The notes: generated by a model from the sequence alone, not told the origin. Counted from the stretch's first letter, positions 41,235-50,064 are shown. The stretch: 64,000 bases of DNA from JAJPJE01 sp963848375 (GCA_963848375.1 CAWKDK010000014.1:248001-312000), one strand, 5' to 3'. Translations and numbers: made by a program.

Positions 41235-42018
41235 TCAGTATCCGGTGCACCTGAATGCTGCCGATCGGGCGCGCACGGATCATGTTTATGATGGCTTCGG
41301 ACTGGCAGTCTCGGCGTATGAATCATCGCCGGAGGTAAATCCGTTCACCTCAAAGTACGACTACGTGCAGGCCGGAAAAGAACAATTCACGGCACAGGAG
41401 AAGCTGGGCTACGCACTGTTTCGCGGGAAGGCGCGATGCAATGAATGCCATCGTGACGGAGGTCCGGGTGAGGAGCCGCTCTTTACGGATTTCACAGCGA
41501 GCAACTTGGGCGTGCCCCGCAATCCGGGACTGCAGTTCTATTATGAGCAGCCGAACGCGGCTGGATATACACCGAATCCAGCCGAAGCCGCGTACATCGA
41601 TCCTGGTGTGGGCGGATTCCTGCGCAGGCTGAAGAGCTTGAGCGGCCAATTGAATCCGGATTCACAGTGGATCGCACTGGCTCCGAAGTTTGATGGGAAG
41701 TTTCAGGTGGCAACGTTGCGGAACGTTGATATGCGCCCGCGTCCTGATTTCGTGAAAGCTTACATGCACAATGGTTATTTCAAGAGCTTGAAAGAGGTGG
41801 TGCATTTCTATAACACTCGCGACGTGCTTCCACGATGCAAGGCGGGTGATCCGGGAGAAAAAGTCACCTGCTGGCCTGCGCCGGAGAATGCAACCAACAT
41901 CAACAAGAAGCAGTTGGGAAATCTAAAGCTGAGCGATCAGGAAGAAGACGCGCTTGTGGCGTTTCTGAAGACGCTTACGGATGGGTACAGAGTGCCTGCC
42001 GCAAGAACGGCAAAGTGA
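41164..42018 (+). CDS. MauG/CcpA-type di-heme cytochrome c peroxidase (3' part)
   Basis: Continuation of the preceding part: AIQWPANVEKVC, FGLAVSAYESSPEVNPFTSK, second heme site CNECH in GKARCNECHRDGG, then FQVATLRNVDMRPRPDFVKA with YMHNGYFKSLKEVVHFYN and the final LSDQEEDALVAFLKTLTDGY. All are standard for the family. The frame is open back to 40870, but that part overlaps the real frame of the 5' segment and is not coding. Confidence 0.8.
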   Translation, partial: VFAIQWPANVEKVCATPAPPPADDQYPVHLNAADRARTDHVYDGFGLAVSAYESSPEVNPFTSKYDYVQAGKEQFTAQEKLGYALFRGKARCNECHRDGGPGEEPLFTDFTASNLGVPRNPGLQFYYEQPNAAGYTPNPAEAAYIDPGVGGFLRRLKSLSGQLNPDSQWIALAPKFDGKFQVATLRNVDMRPRPDFVKAYMHNGYFKSLKEVVHFYNTRDVLPRCKAGDPGEKVTCWPAPENATNINKKQLGNLKLSDQEEDALVAFLKTLTDGYRVPAARTAK

Positions 42019-42182
42019 CAGCCTGGTTGGTCATCGCGATCGGCGTGACCGTCTGTAGGATCCCTCGCAGTAAAACGCTCTTGCTATTTCGGTGCCACTT
42101 CACTCATTCTTCCACTCTGCCTGAATCCAGAGGATAACGATCCAAGGGAGTTCAGTGTTGAATAAGTGCTCAGGGAGACGAG

Positions 42183-42690
42183 ATGGTTTCTGCGCGAGTT
42201 ATCAGGCTTTCAGTAGTCATGATTCTTGTGGTTGCAGCGATCGCGGCCAACGCCGCAACGGACCAAGTCACGGTTTCCACTGGAAAGCTACAGGGAACTG
42301 CCAACGCGGACGGGACCGTCCGCATGTTCAAGGGAGTGCCCTTTGCCGCGCCCCCGGTCGGTGATCTGCGATGGAAGGCGCCGCAACCGGCGATCAAGTG
42401 GGACGGCGTGCGAGCTGCCGATAAGTTCGGATCCGCTTGCCTGCAGACCGACGTTTTCGGCGACATTTATTTCCGGGATGCGCAGCCAAGTGAAGATTGC
42501 CTGAACCTGGACATATGGATTCCAGCAAAGGCAGCCAGTTCGAAGCTGCCGGTGCTGGTTTGGTTCTACGGCGGAGGATTCGTCGCAGGCAGCGCTTCCG
42601 AGCCGCGCTATGACGGCGAGACGCTGGCGAAAAAGGGCATCATCGTCGTGAACCCGAATTATCGCCTAGGGCTCGTTCGGGTTTCTTGCG
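42183..42690 (+). CDS. Type B carboxylesterase (5' part, frameshifted)
   Basis: GGGAGACGAG lies just before the ATG. Signal peptide about 1-26 (LSVVMILVVAAIAANAA). Typical N-terminal esterase sequence: GTVRMFKGVPFAAPPVGDLR, WKAPQPAIKWDGVRAADKFG, CLNLDIWIP and the oxyanion loop WFYGGGFVAGS. At NPNYRLGL the correct continuation (FGFLAHPELTKESPNHASG) moves to the next frame; the sequence GGGCTCGTTCGGG probably carries one extra base near 42675. The frame stays open to 42998 but is not coding after this point. Confidence 0.82.
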
Positions 42691-43791
42691 CACCCGGAGT
42701 TGACCAAGGAATCGCCGAATCACGCATCGGGCAACTATGGCCTACTGGACCAGGTGGCTGCGCTCGAGTGGGTGGTGAAGAACATTGCTGCGTTTGGTGG
42801 CGATCCGAAAAACATCACCATTGCAGGAGAGTCGGCGGGATCGTTTTCGGTGAGCGCGCTGATGGCATCACCGTTGTCGAAGAACTTGTTCCAGAAAGCG
42901 ATGGGAGAGAGCGGCGCATTTTTTCCCAACACCACGACAGGCGGACTTCAGTTGAAGTCCCTCGCGGAGGCCGAGAAGTCTGGTGTGAGTTTCGCTGATT
43001 CCATGGGAGCGAAAACACTCGCGGAGATGCGCGCCAAGCCAGCCGACGATGTCTTACAGGCAGCAGCCAAACAGAATCGCGGCTTCGGATTTGGTCCGAT
43101 CATTGACGGGCATTACTTCCCCGAAGACCCGCGAGCGATCTATGCGAAAGGCGAGCAGGCACATGTTCCACTGCTTGCCGGGTGGAATGCCGACGAAGGC
43201 AAGATAATGATTTTGCTTTCGCCGCAGAAGCCCACAGCAACGAGCTTCGCAGAGCAGGCGCAGACGCGGTTTGGCGATCAGTCGAAGCAGTTTCTGAAGC
43301 TCTATCCAGCCGAGACAGATACGGAGGCACTCCATTCAGCGATGGCCCTGGCGAGCGACGACTTTATTGCCTTCTCGACTTGGAAGTGGATCGACACCCA
43401 AGGCAAAAGGGGCGTGCCGGTTTATGAATACCACTTCGAACAGGTGCCGAAAACAAAGCCGGGGGCAATGATGGGGCCGATTCCGGCGAGCGAAATGGGA
43501 TCGAAGCATGCCGGCGAAATCGAATATGTCTTCGGAACACTGAAGTCACAAGAAGGAGTGCCCTGGACCGAGGACGACTTCAAAGTGTCTGATGCTATGT
43601 CGTCGTACTGGGCGAATTTCGTGAAGACGGGCAATCCGAACGGCACGGGGCTGCCGGAGTGGCCGAAGTACGACAATCCGGATCACTACCAGGTGATGCA
43701 CTTGGTTGGCACAGGCAGCCACGCGGCTCCCGATACGCTGCGCCCGCGTTATGAGTTTCTCGACGCGCATGCGCCACAGCCGGCGAAGTAA
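42676..43791 (+). CDS. Type B carboxylesterase (3' part)
   Basis: Contains the nucleophile elbow ITIAGESAGSFSVSALM (Ser), the acidic residue region WNADEGKIMI and the His region MGSKHAGEIEYVFG, so the catalytic triad is complete once both frames are joined. It ends with VSDAMSSYWANFVKTGNPNG and LPEWPKYD, standard for the family. The joined enzyme of about 535 residues would be an exported alpha/beta-hydrolase on esters; the true substrate is unknown. Confidence 0.85.
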   Translation, partial: FGFLAHPELTKESPNHASGNYGLLDQVAALEWVVKNIAAFGGDPKNITIAGESAGSFSVSALMASPLSKNLFQKAMGESGAFFPNTTTGGLQLKSLAEAEKSGVSFADSMGAKTLAEMRAKPADDVLQAAAKQNRGFGFGPIIDGHYFPEDPRAIYAKGEQAHVPLLAGWNADEGKIMILLSPQKPTATSFAEQAQTRFGDQSKQFLKLYPAETDTEALHSAMALASDDFIAFSTWKWIDTQGKRGVPVYEYHFEQVPKTKPGAMMGPIPASEMGSKHAGEIEYVFGTLKSQEGVPWTEDDFKVSDAMSSYWANFVKTGNPNGTGLPEWPKYDNPDHYQVMHLVGTGSHAAPDTLRPRYEFLDAHAPQPAK

Positions 43792-44110
43792 ATCAGGTGA
43801 TTGCTCGTGGGAGAGAGTTCCGGTGTCAGGTGGCGCCGGGACTTCTCTTCCGTTTCATATAGACTCTCCCCTCCGCTGAATCAGACTGCGTATCGCTCCA
43901 CATTCCCAAGCCTTCCATGTCCGTGTAAAATCGAGTGTTTGCAGCGTAAGCCGTGGGTCTGCCGGGGCATATCCGGCTAGATCAGCGAGAATCAATCGTT
44001 TGCGCCTGCCGAACAGGTCAGCGCCTCGCTCGCGCATTGCGGGTAAGAGAGCCCGCACCACACAAGCGGTCCGAGATTCCGTAGTCGATAGCTCAGAAGG
44101 AGAACTCAGT
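43792..44110. other. Intergenic region upstream of efp
   Basis: About 320 bases without a gene. A candidate promoter at 43903-43931 would give a leader of about 170 bases before efp. AAGGAGAA at 44098-44105 is the ribosome site. Confidence 0.5.
43903..43931 (+). promoter_or_regulatory. Candidate promoter of efp
   Basis: TTCCCA, 17-base spacer, then TAAAAT at 43926-43931 preceded by GTG (near extended -10). The -35 is a partial match. Confidence 0.35.
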
Positions 44111-44671
44111 ATGGCAATTCCAGCCACCCAGCTGCGTCCGGGGATGGTGATCAAGCACAACAACGATCTGCATTCGGTGTTCAGCGTGGAACACCGCACC
44201 CCCGGGAACCTGCGCGCCTTTATCCAGGCCAAGCTGCGCAACCTGCGCACGGGTGCGATGTTCGAACACCGATTCCGCTCGGCGGACGCGATCGACAAGA
44301 TCACGGTGGACGAAGAGAAGATGGAGTATCTCTACAACGACGGCGACAGCTACTACTTCATGAACACCGAGAACTACGAGCAGATGCATCTCGGGAGAGA
44401 CATCCTCGGCGATGCGGTCGATTACCTGATCCCCAACCTGAACATCAAGGTCGAGTTCTTCGACGGTAAGCCCGTAGGAGTGGAACTGCCGCAGACCGTC
44501 GAGCTCACCGTTGTCGAGACTGAGCCTGGACTGAAGAGCGCAACCGCCAGCAGCGTGACCAAACCCGCTAAGACGGAAACCGGGTTGGTGGTGCAGGTGC
44601 CGCCGTTCATCAACGAAGGCGAGAAGATCAAGGTGGATACGTCGGAAGGGGCGTATCTGTCCAGGGCGTGA
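44111..44671 (+). CDS. efp: Translation elongation factor P
   Basis: 186 residues, full length, from ATG 44111 with AAGGAGAA upstream. EF-P binds between the ribosomal P and E sites and helps form Pro-Pro bonds. Domain I holds the tip loop HRTPGNLRAFIQAKLRNL. In E. coli the loop reads PGKGQAF with modified Lys34; here the same position is Asn (PGNLRAF), with an Arg two residues on. So neither the EpmA-type Lys nor the EarP-type Arg stands at the tip. Domains II and III are normal (FMNTENYEQMHL, LPQTVELTVVETEPGLK, VQVPPFINEGEKIKVDTSEG). Confidence 0.96.
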   Translation: MAIPATQLRPGMVIKHNNDLHSVFSVEHRTPGNLRAFIQAKLRNLRTGAMFEHRFRSADAIDKITVDEEKMEYLYNDGDSYYFMNTENYEQMHLGRDILGDAVDYLIPNLNIKVEFFDGKPVGVELPQTVELTVVETEPGLKSATASSVTKPAKTETGLVVQVPPFINEGEKIKVDTSEGAYLSRA

Positions 44672-44675
44672 GTTA

Positions 44676-44781
44676 GTTGTGCTAGTTGCTAGTTGTCAGA
44701 TGGGGTAGCTGGTAGCTAGTTGCTCACGTGCTTTCCAGAATATTGACGACATTTCTTTCGAGCTACCAGCTACTAGCTGCC
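44676..44781. repeat. Low-complexity word repeats (GTTGCTAGTTGTCAG, TAGCTGGTAGCTAG)
   Basis: The gap between efp and acyP has a block of GTTAGTTGTGCTAGTTGCTA words followed by GTAGCTGGTAGCTAGTTGCT, and the reverse-complement version AGCTACCAGCTACTAGCTG at 44761-44779. Similar words occur near 1946, 33834, 35514, 36140 and 45687. Confidence 0.6.
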
Positions 44782-44816
44782 CAACGATTCTGCGGTGAGA
44801 AGCGTCACGAAAGCGG

Positions 44817-45113
44817 ATGAGCGAGAAAGCCAAGATGGAAGCGAAACAGTTCCTGGTGCGCGGACGCGTGCAAGGCGTCGGATTCCGCTGGTTCGTGGAG
44901 CGCGAGGCGCAGATGCTCGGCATACGCGGTTGGGTGCGCAACAATCTGGACGGTGCGGTCGAGGTGCTTGCGATCGGCACGCGCGAGCAGTTGTTGACGC
45001 TCCGAAGAAAGTTGCAGGAGGGTCCGCGAGCGGCCCGCGTGGACGATGTAGAGGAGTTTGAGGCAACGGCAGCAACGGATGTGAAGACATTCCGAATCGA
45101 AGGAGCATGGTAG
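44817..45113 (+). CDS. acyP: Acylphosphatase
   Basis: 98 residues. Active-site Arg24 in VRGRVQGVGFRWFVE and Asn42 in GWVRNNLDGAVEV are in place. It hydrolyses carboxyl-phosphate bonds such as acetyl phosphate. Either ATG 44817 or the one at 44835 could be the start. It lies 4 bases before apt, suggesting co-transcription. Confidence 0.93.
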   Translation: MSEKAKMEAKQFLVRGRVQGVGFRWFVEREAQMLGIRGWVRNNLDGAVEVLAIGTREQLLTLRRKLQEGPRAARVDDVEEFEATAATDVKTFRIEGAW

Positions 45114-45117
45114 CCCA

Positions 45118-45681
45118 ATGGCCGGAGCTGGAAAGGCGCAAGTGAAAGAAGAGTTTGATGGGGACGCCCTTAAAAAACTGATTCGAGGCGTACCGGATTT
45201 CCCGAAGAAGGGAATCCTGTTTTATGACATCACCACGCTGCTGAAGGACAAAGTCGGTTTTGCCAGGCTGATCGACGCGCTCTCAGAACGATTCATTGGG
45301 CGCCAGGTGGACCTGGTGCTGGGGATCGAAGCTCGTGGCTTCATCTTTGGTCCCGCGCTCGCGTACCGCCTGAACGCCGGGTTTGTGCCGGTGCGTAAGC
45401 CGGGCAAGCTTCCTGCCGAAACGGCGCGCATCACGTACGCGCTTGAATATGGGCAGGACACGCTGGAGATGCATAAGGACGCGATCAAGCCGGGACAGAA
45501 CGTGATCATCGTCGACGACCTGCTGGCAACCGGCGGCACGGCCGTGGCGACCGTGAACCTGGTGGAAAACATGGGCGGGAAAGTGGCGAGCCTGGCATTC
45601 ATCGTCGAACTCGACTTCCTCAAGGGACGCGACCGGTTGAAGAACTACGACGTGGTGAGTTTGCTGCACTACAGCGAGTAG
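45118..45681 (+). CDS. apt: Adenine phosphoribosyltransferase
   Basis: 187 residues. Typical Apt sequence: IRGVPDFPKKGILFYDITTL, LGIEARGFIFGPALA, VPVRKPGKLPAET, and the PRPP loop VIIVDDLLATGGTA. It converts adenine and PRPP to AMP in purine salvage. A terminator follows at 45800. Confidence 0.96.
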   Translation: MAGAGKAQVKEEFDGDALKKLIRGVPDFPKKGILFYDITTLLKDKVGFARLIDALSERFIGRQVDLVLGIEARGFIFGPALAYRLNAGFVPVRKPGKLPAETARITYALEYGQDTLEMHKDAIKPGQNVIIVDDLLATGGTAVATVNLVENMGGKVASLAFIVELDFLKGRDRLKNYDVVSLLHYSE

Positions 45682-45799
45682 CATTTGAGTTGTCAGTTGC
45701 TAGTTGTCAGTTGTCAGACGGGAAAGCTGGCAGGAGCTTGCGGCACGGTTCTAAAGGACGCTTCACGTTTCACGAAAAGCGCGGATCTGCGATAGAGTT

Positions 45800-45834
45800 T
45801 GGCCTTGGGCAATACTGGTCCAAGGCCATTTTCT
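45800..45834 (+). terminator. Rho-independent terminator
   Basis: Stem TGGCCTTGG (45800-45808) with CCAAGGCCA (45820-45828), followed by TTTTCTT. It ends the acyP-apt transcript before the next gene at 45860. Confidence 0.75.
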
Positions 45835-45859
45835 TGTTCTGGGAATACGTAACAATCGA

Positions 45860-46978
45860 GTGACGGCAATCGCTTCGCTGGTGAGAAAGTCGCTGGCAGG
45901 CACTCTTCTGCTCGCGGCGTCGTTGTTTGCGCAAAACCCTCTCTCTACTGAAATCGAGCCGAAGCCTTCCGTCGAAATCGATCTGCGCCAGTTCGGATAT
46001 TTGCATCCGGTGGCGGAGCGCGACGAATGGAGCTACCAGTTGCTGTCGGATCCGCTGCTGTTTCTGGATTCCGATCATCTGGCGGCGTCGTTCCTGGTCG
46101 CGAATCCGAAGCCCGGACTCTCGGAGCGGGCGAATCCGTTTGGCAGTCCGGTGCTGTTTCATACAGTGGATGTTGACCTGACTACCGGCAAAGACACATG
46201 GGCACGCTCGTGGGGTAACGACAGCACTTCAGAGGTGTTGCTGCCGTTGGACGGCGGCAAACTGCTGGTGCAGTCGGGTTATGTGCTCTCGGTGCTGGGG
46301 AGTGACTTGACGCCGCTGGTCTCGCGCCGCCTGGAGTATGCCGGAGATACCCTGGCACAGCCGTTCGTTTCGACGACGGGCCGCACGCTCTATCTGGTGC
46401 AGCCGACGAACCCGGAGAGCGCCATCGCAATCCTGGATCCGGATCAGTTGCGGGTCTTGAAGGAATACGCCGTGCCCCGAGTGGTGACCTTCAGCGCGTC
46501 CGATGAATACATTGCGTATTCCATCGAAGAAGGATATTTCGGCAATATGAGCATGCGCATACAGGCGCTTGGCGGAGAAGGCCCGCACCTCACATTTCAG
46601 CGTGGCAACTGCTACGGCTATAGCCCTACCTTTCTTTCGGTCAGGACGCTGGTGGTGACCGGTGGGTGTCCGAACTTTACGTTCATCGACCTTTCGACGA
46701 AGGAAATGTGGCAACAGAAGCTCCCGAAAGCGTCAGGCACGGAACTGCGCGCCGCGCGCAACGCAAATCGTTTTGCATTCGAATTGGTGGAGCATCACAT
46801 GGACCAGCCTTCGACTCCGCTGGAGGTCGACGTCTTCGATCTGGATAAGCGCAAGATCATCTTCGCGCTGAAGGTAAGTAAAGCCGGACAGCGGTTCTCG
46901 TTTGCGCTCTCGCCAGACGGGAAAAAATTGGCGGTGCTGCAAAGCCCGATGGTGAGTGTGTATCAGCTGCCGGAATAG
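45860..46978 (+). CDS. Secreted beta-propeller-like protein of unknown function
   Basis: 372 residues. The start is GTG at 45860 and a signal peptide follows (SLAGTLLLAASLFAQ). The rest is a series of short beta-rich repeats (LLVQSGYVLSVLGSDLTPLV, GRTLYLVQPTNPESAIAILD, FSFALSPDGKKLAVLQSPMV) like WD40-type or lactonase-type propellers. No catalytic motif seen. Confidence 0.75.
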   Translation: MTAIASLVRKSLAGTLLLAASLFAQNPLSTEIEPKPSVEIDLRQFGYLHPVAERDEWSYQLLSDPLLFLDSDHLAASFLVANPKPGLSERANPFGSPVLFHTVDVDLTTGKDTWARSWGNDSTSEVLLPLDGGKLLVQSGYVLSVLGSDLTPLVSRRLEYAGDTLAQPFVSTTGRTLYLVQPTNPESAIAILDPDQLRVLKEYAVPRVVTFSASDEYIAYSIEEGYFGNMSMRIQALGGEGPHLTFQRGNCYGYSPTFLSVRTLVVTGGCPNFTFIDLSTKEMWQQKLPKASGTELRAARNANRFAFELVEHHMDQPSTPLEVDVFDLDKRKIIFALKVSKAGQRFSFALSPDGKKLAVLQSPMVSVYQLPE

Positions 46979-46984
46979 ATTTCC

Positions 46985-48562
46985 TTGCAAGTCAAGTCAC
47001 GGTCCCCACTTGTGGTTCCACGGCAGCTTGCGTTTGGCACGAATACCCGAGTAGTCGCGAAGCTTATAAATCCGGATCATCATCTCCCATGGCGAAAACT
47101 CCGAGGCCCGCAAAGGAGAGTTCAAATACTCGCAGTTGTGATCGTTGGCGTGGCGTTGCTTACCTTTTCGGGATGCGGCGGCGGGGGCACGTCTTCCGCA
47201 CCACCCCCTCCTCCTTTATCCGTGACGGTTTCTGTCTCACCCTCAGGCTTAGGCGTGTTGCTTGGCAACATCCAACAGTTCACCGCCACGGTATCGGGTA
47301 CATCGAACGCAGCGGTTACTTGGAGCGTGAGCGGTATTTCGAGCGGGAATTCCACAGTGGGAACAATCTCGAGCACGGGCCTATACACCGCACCTCAAGC
47401 CTTGCCAAACCCCGCAAACGTCACGATCCAGGCCACGAGCCTGGCGGACAGTTCAGCGATTGGTAGTGCAACTCTGACCATTCTGAAGTCCGTGGCAGTT
47501 ACGGTCTCACCCTCAAGCTCAAGCGTGTTGCTTGGCAATACTCAACAGTTCACTGCCACATTGTTGGGCACATCGAATACAGCGGTCACTTGGAGCGTCA
47601 ACGGCATTTCGAGCGGGAATTCGACAGTGGGAACAATCTCGAATACAGGCCTGTATACCGCACCTCAAGCCTTGCCAAACCCTGCGAGTGTAACGATCCA
47701 GGCTGTCAGTCAGGCGGACAATACGGGCAGTGGCAATGCGGCTCTGACCATAGCCAGCGATCTCAAAGTAGGTGTAGCGACAAATCCGTCTGGCATGTCC
47801 TCCGTCGGTCCGGGGGGTATTGTCCAACTTCTGGCCACAGTCCTCAGCGCCGGACATCCCGATACTACGGTTGATTGGCTGGTCAACGGGGTGGCGAACG
47901 GGAATTCAACCGTAGGAACAATCACAGTGACAGGTATCGACACTGCCTTGTACACCGCCCCCGCCGCGGCTCCCACTCCCGCGTCGGTAAACATCACAGC
48001 CGCGTGCGTGGCTGATTTATCCAAGTCTGGACAGCTGGTGGAGACAGTTCAGCCTTGCAGGTTGAATGGAACGATTGGGTACGTAGCTCCGCCTCCCTAT
48101 ACGCCACCTTCCGGCCCCACATGCGACGTCTCCGATGTGACCACACTTGGCAGCTGTCTCACTGCAGTCCGCAATGGCACAACCACGAACGTTAGATTTA
48201 CGGCGATGGTCAACTGCAGCGGGAACAACACCTGCCTTGTGGATCTCAGTAACCTACACGGGCCCGTCACATTTTTTGGAGCTCCAGGTGTGACTGCCGG
48301 ATTCTTGCGAACAGATACTTACTCTTATCCTCTCCTGCGAATTGATAGCAGCAGCAATATAACTATTGCCAACCTGACGTTCGATGAAGGCCCAGCCGAT
48401 CCCTCGTGCACGCCGTACGAGGTGAATGGTGCCTATATCAACCCCTGCATGTCTACGATCATCGTCGATTTGTCCTCTAACATCATGTTGGAGCAACTGA
48501 GCGTCCTACACTCAAAGGATCATGGAATAGAGATAGCGGCTGCACAGGGCCTGAACCATTGA
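46985..48562 (+). CDS. Lipoprotein with Ig-like repeats and beta-helix (5' part, frameshifted)
   Basis: The open frame starts at TTG 46985, but the real start is unclear: the lipoprotein signal VVIVGVALLTFSGC begins near codon 50. Two near-identical Ig-like repeats follow (each with SVLLGNTQQFTAT-like strand, VTWSV-GISSGNSTVGTIS and GLYTAPQALPNPA), then a third, weaker one. From about residue 370 the protein becomes a right-handed parallel beta-helix (SSNITIANLTFDEG, STIIVDLSSNIMLEQLSVLH). The frame ends at GLNH, in the middle of a helix rung. The next pieces are in other frames. Confidence 0.7.
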   Translation: MQVKSRSPLVVPRQLAFGTNTRVVAKLINPDHHLPWRKLRGPQRRVQILAVVIVGVALLTFSGCGGGGTSSAPPPPPLSVTVSVSPSGLGVLLGNIQQFTATVSGTSNAAVTWSVSGISSGNSTVGTISSTGLYTAPQALPNPANVTIQATSLADSSAIGSATLTILKSVAVTVSPSSSSVLLGNTQQFTATLLGTSNTAVTWSVNGISSGNSTVGTISNTGLYTAPQALPNPASVTIQAVSQADNTGSGNAALTIASDLKVGVATNPSGMSSVGPGGIVQLLATVLSAGHPDTTVDWLVNGVANGNSTVGTITVTGIDTALYTAPAAAPTPASVNITAACVADLSKSGQLVETVQPCRLNGTIGYVAPPPYTPPSGPTCDVSDVTTLGSCLTAVRNGTTTNVRFTAMVNCSGNNTCLVDLSNLHGPVTFFGAPGVTAGFLRTDTYSYPLLRIDSSSNITIANLTFDEGPADPSCTPYEVNGAYINPCMSTIIVDLSSNIMLEQLSVLHSKDHGIEIAAAQGLNH

Positions 48563-49089
48563 AGATAGTCAAATTCAGAATAGCTGAGGTTTTTGGCATC
48601 TGGAGTGGTCTCTATCAGTCCCAGACATCGAGTAACGTTTCCATCGCCAACAACTTAATTCAAGATGTCCAGGCCAGTGGAATCTCGTTGAGTTATACGC
48701 AGAACACAATGATAAGGGGCAACACTTTAAAGCACAATCAGTACGTTGCGCTGTGGAACCTCTGTAATGGATTGTGTTCTGGACCCCAGATAGGCCTTGA
48801 AAACAACAGCTCGTTACAGATCTATTCGAACCAGATCCTCGATGGGCAAATCGACCTGAACAATGCGACCGGCCAAACAACTGGGGTTACGATCTCGGAT
48901 CAAAATCAGGACGTCATCGTCACAAACAACGAGATCACGAATAACCTCGGGGATGGCATTGGGGTAAACGTCGGGGTAGTCGAGACGAATTTCCTGATCA
49001 CTGGCAATAAAATCTATAACAACGGCATTAACGTTTACCTCGTCTCCGCCACAGGGATTCAGGAAGTAGGCGATTGTTTCACGCCGTAA
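48559..49089 (+). CDS. Parallel beta-helix (3' part of frameshifted lipoprotein)
   Basis: 176 residues of beta-helix rungs: NVSIANNLIQDVQASGISLS, NTMIRGNTLKHNQYVAL, VIVTNNEITNNLGDGIGVN, FLITGNKIYNNGINVYLV. This continues the preceding part; between them, a short third frame reads IEDSQIQNS (48557-48586), which fills the missing rung, so two indels are needed. Such domains occur in pectate lyase-like and other polysaccharide-binding or -cutting proteins; no catalytic residues can be assigned. Confidence 0.7.
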   Translation: MKIVKFRIAEVFGIWSGLYQSQTSSNVSIANNLIQDVQASGISLSYTQNTMIRGNTLKHNQYVALWNLCNGLCSGPQIGLENNSSLQIYSNQILDGQIDLNNATGQTTGVTISDQNQDVIVTNNEITNNLGDGIGVNVGVVETNFLITGNKIYNNGINVYLVSATGIQEVGDCFTP

Positions 49090-49228
49090 TGACGGCGCTC
49101 ACTCGCAACTTACAGCTCGAATTAAGAAAGCCTATCCCAAACTGTAGTGGTGCCACTAAGACCGCTTCGCACACACAATCGAGGTTGACTTCACGTGGGA
49201 GTAAAGGGATACCTGTTGGCAACGGGCG

Positions 49229-49516
49229 TTAGCACTCACCATCCCGACTAGTGGGTCCGTGCCAGTCAGTGATCACCAGATGCGCATCCTTCGGCAGATA
49301 GCTTTTGCGCCGAAACCAGTCTTCCATCGACGATTGCAGACGATCGAGAGGGACATTGCGTCCGATCTCCATCTGGCCGTCGGCGACGGGGAGCGTGTCG
49401 TCGAAGATGGGATCGTTGGTGAAGTTGCGCATCGAGAAACTGTCGAGCCACTTCAGCGGGCAGGGATGGCGCTGGGAGCCTTCGACAAACTCGATGCGAA
49501 CTTTGCGGGAGAACAT
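49229..49516 (-). CDS. Conserved-looking small protein of unknown function
   Basis: 95 residues, no signal peptide or membrane segment. Sequence VEGSQRHPCPLKWLDSFSMR, DPIFDDTLPVADGQMEIGRN, LQSSMEDWFRRKSYLPKDAH ends with VITDWHGPTSRDGEC. The composition is that of a folded cytoplasmic protein. No family recognised. A second unknown gene lies upstream in the same direction. Confidence 0.6.
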   Translation of the reverse strand: MFSRKVRIEFVEGSQRHPCPLKWLDSFSMRNFTNDPIFDDTLPVADGQMEIGRNVPLDRLQSSMEDWFRRKSYLPKDAHLVITDWHGPTSRDGEC

Positions 49517-49585
49517 AGAACCATTTCACCACAGAGGACACGGAGGACGCAGAGACCAAAAGGCCGCGCCGGGGAAGTTCAAACC

Positions 49586-49948
49586 TTACCGTGCAGCGGC
49601 GAGTTGGGCTTGGTGCTCTTTTTGCACTGCGTCGAGATGCTCAAGCGTTTCGGTGACGCTGAGCGCATACATCTCGCGGCCGCCGTCTTCGCCGGATTCA
49701 ATCGCCCATTTCAGGTAGTGGCCGGCGATCTCGACAGCGAGCGGATCGGAGATGACCTTGCCTGTGCGCTTGTTGTACTCGACCCACGCGGGATGCGGCA
49801 TAGCGATCCACACAGGACGGCCGTTGGCCAGGAACTTTATGTCGATGGCGTCGGCGTGACGCGTAGCAATGGCAACGATGAGCGCCTGATAAATGCAGTG
49901 GACCTCTTCACCGGTCCAGCGGTCGTGAACGCGAAAGTCTCCGTACAT
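49586..49948 (-). CDS. Conserved-looking cytoplasmic protein of unknown function
   Basis: 120 residues, compact and soluble: MYGDFRVHDRWTGEEVHCIY, ALIVAIATRHADAIDIKFLA, NGRPVWIAMPHPAWVEY, KVISDPLAVEIAGHYLKWAI. It has the composition of a real gene (balanced, no low complexity) but no recognised motif. It lies 70 bases upstream of the 49229-49516 gene on the same strand; the two may be co-transcribed. Confidence 0.7.
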   Translation of the reverse strand: MYGDFRVHDRWTGEEVHCIYQALIVAIATRHADAIDIKFLANGRPVWIAMPHPAWVEYNKRTGKVISDPLAVEIAGHYLKWAIESGEDGGREMYALSVTETLEHLDAVQKEHQAQLAAAR

Positions 49949-50008
49949 AGGGAACTATGAATATAGCGAACGATAGCGAGCGAGGCAAACTGGCGAGATA
50001 GGTGATCG

Positions 50009-50064
50009 AAAAACCGAAAAACCGAAAAACCGGGAAACCGGGAAACCGGGAAACCGAAAAACCG
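50009..50064. repeat. Tandem array of seven 8-base units
   Basis: Unbroken units: AAAAACCG three times, GGAAACCG three times, then AAAAACCG once. It lies between the 49948 start and the YfiH gene, outside any gene. Confidence 0.9.

Noticed and set aside
50009..50064. CRISPR array
   Set aside because: The units are 8 bases long and directly adjacent, without spacers.
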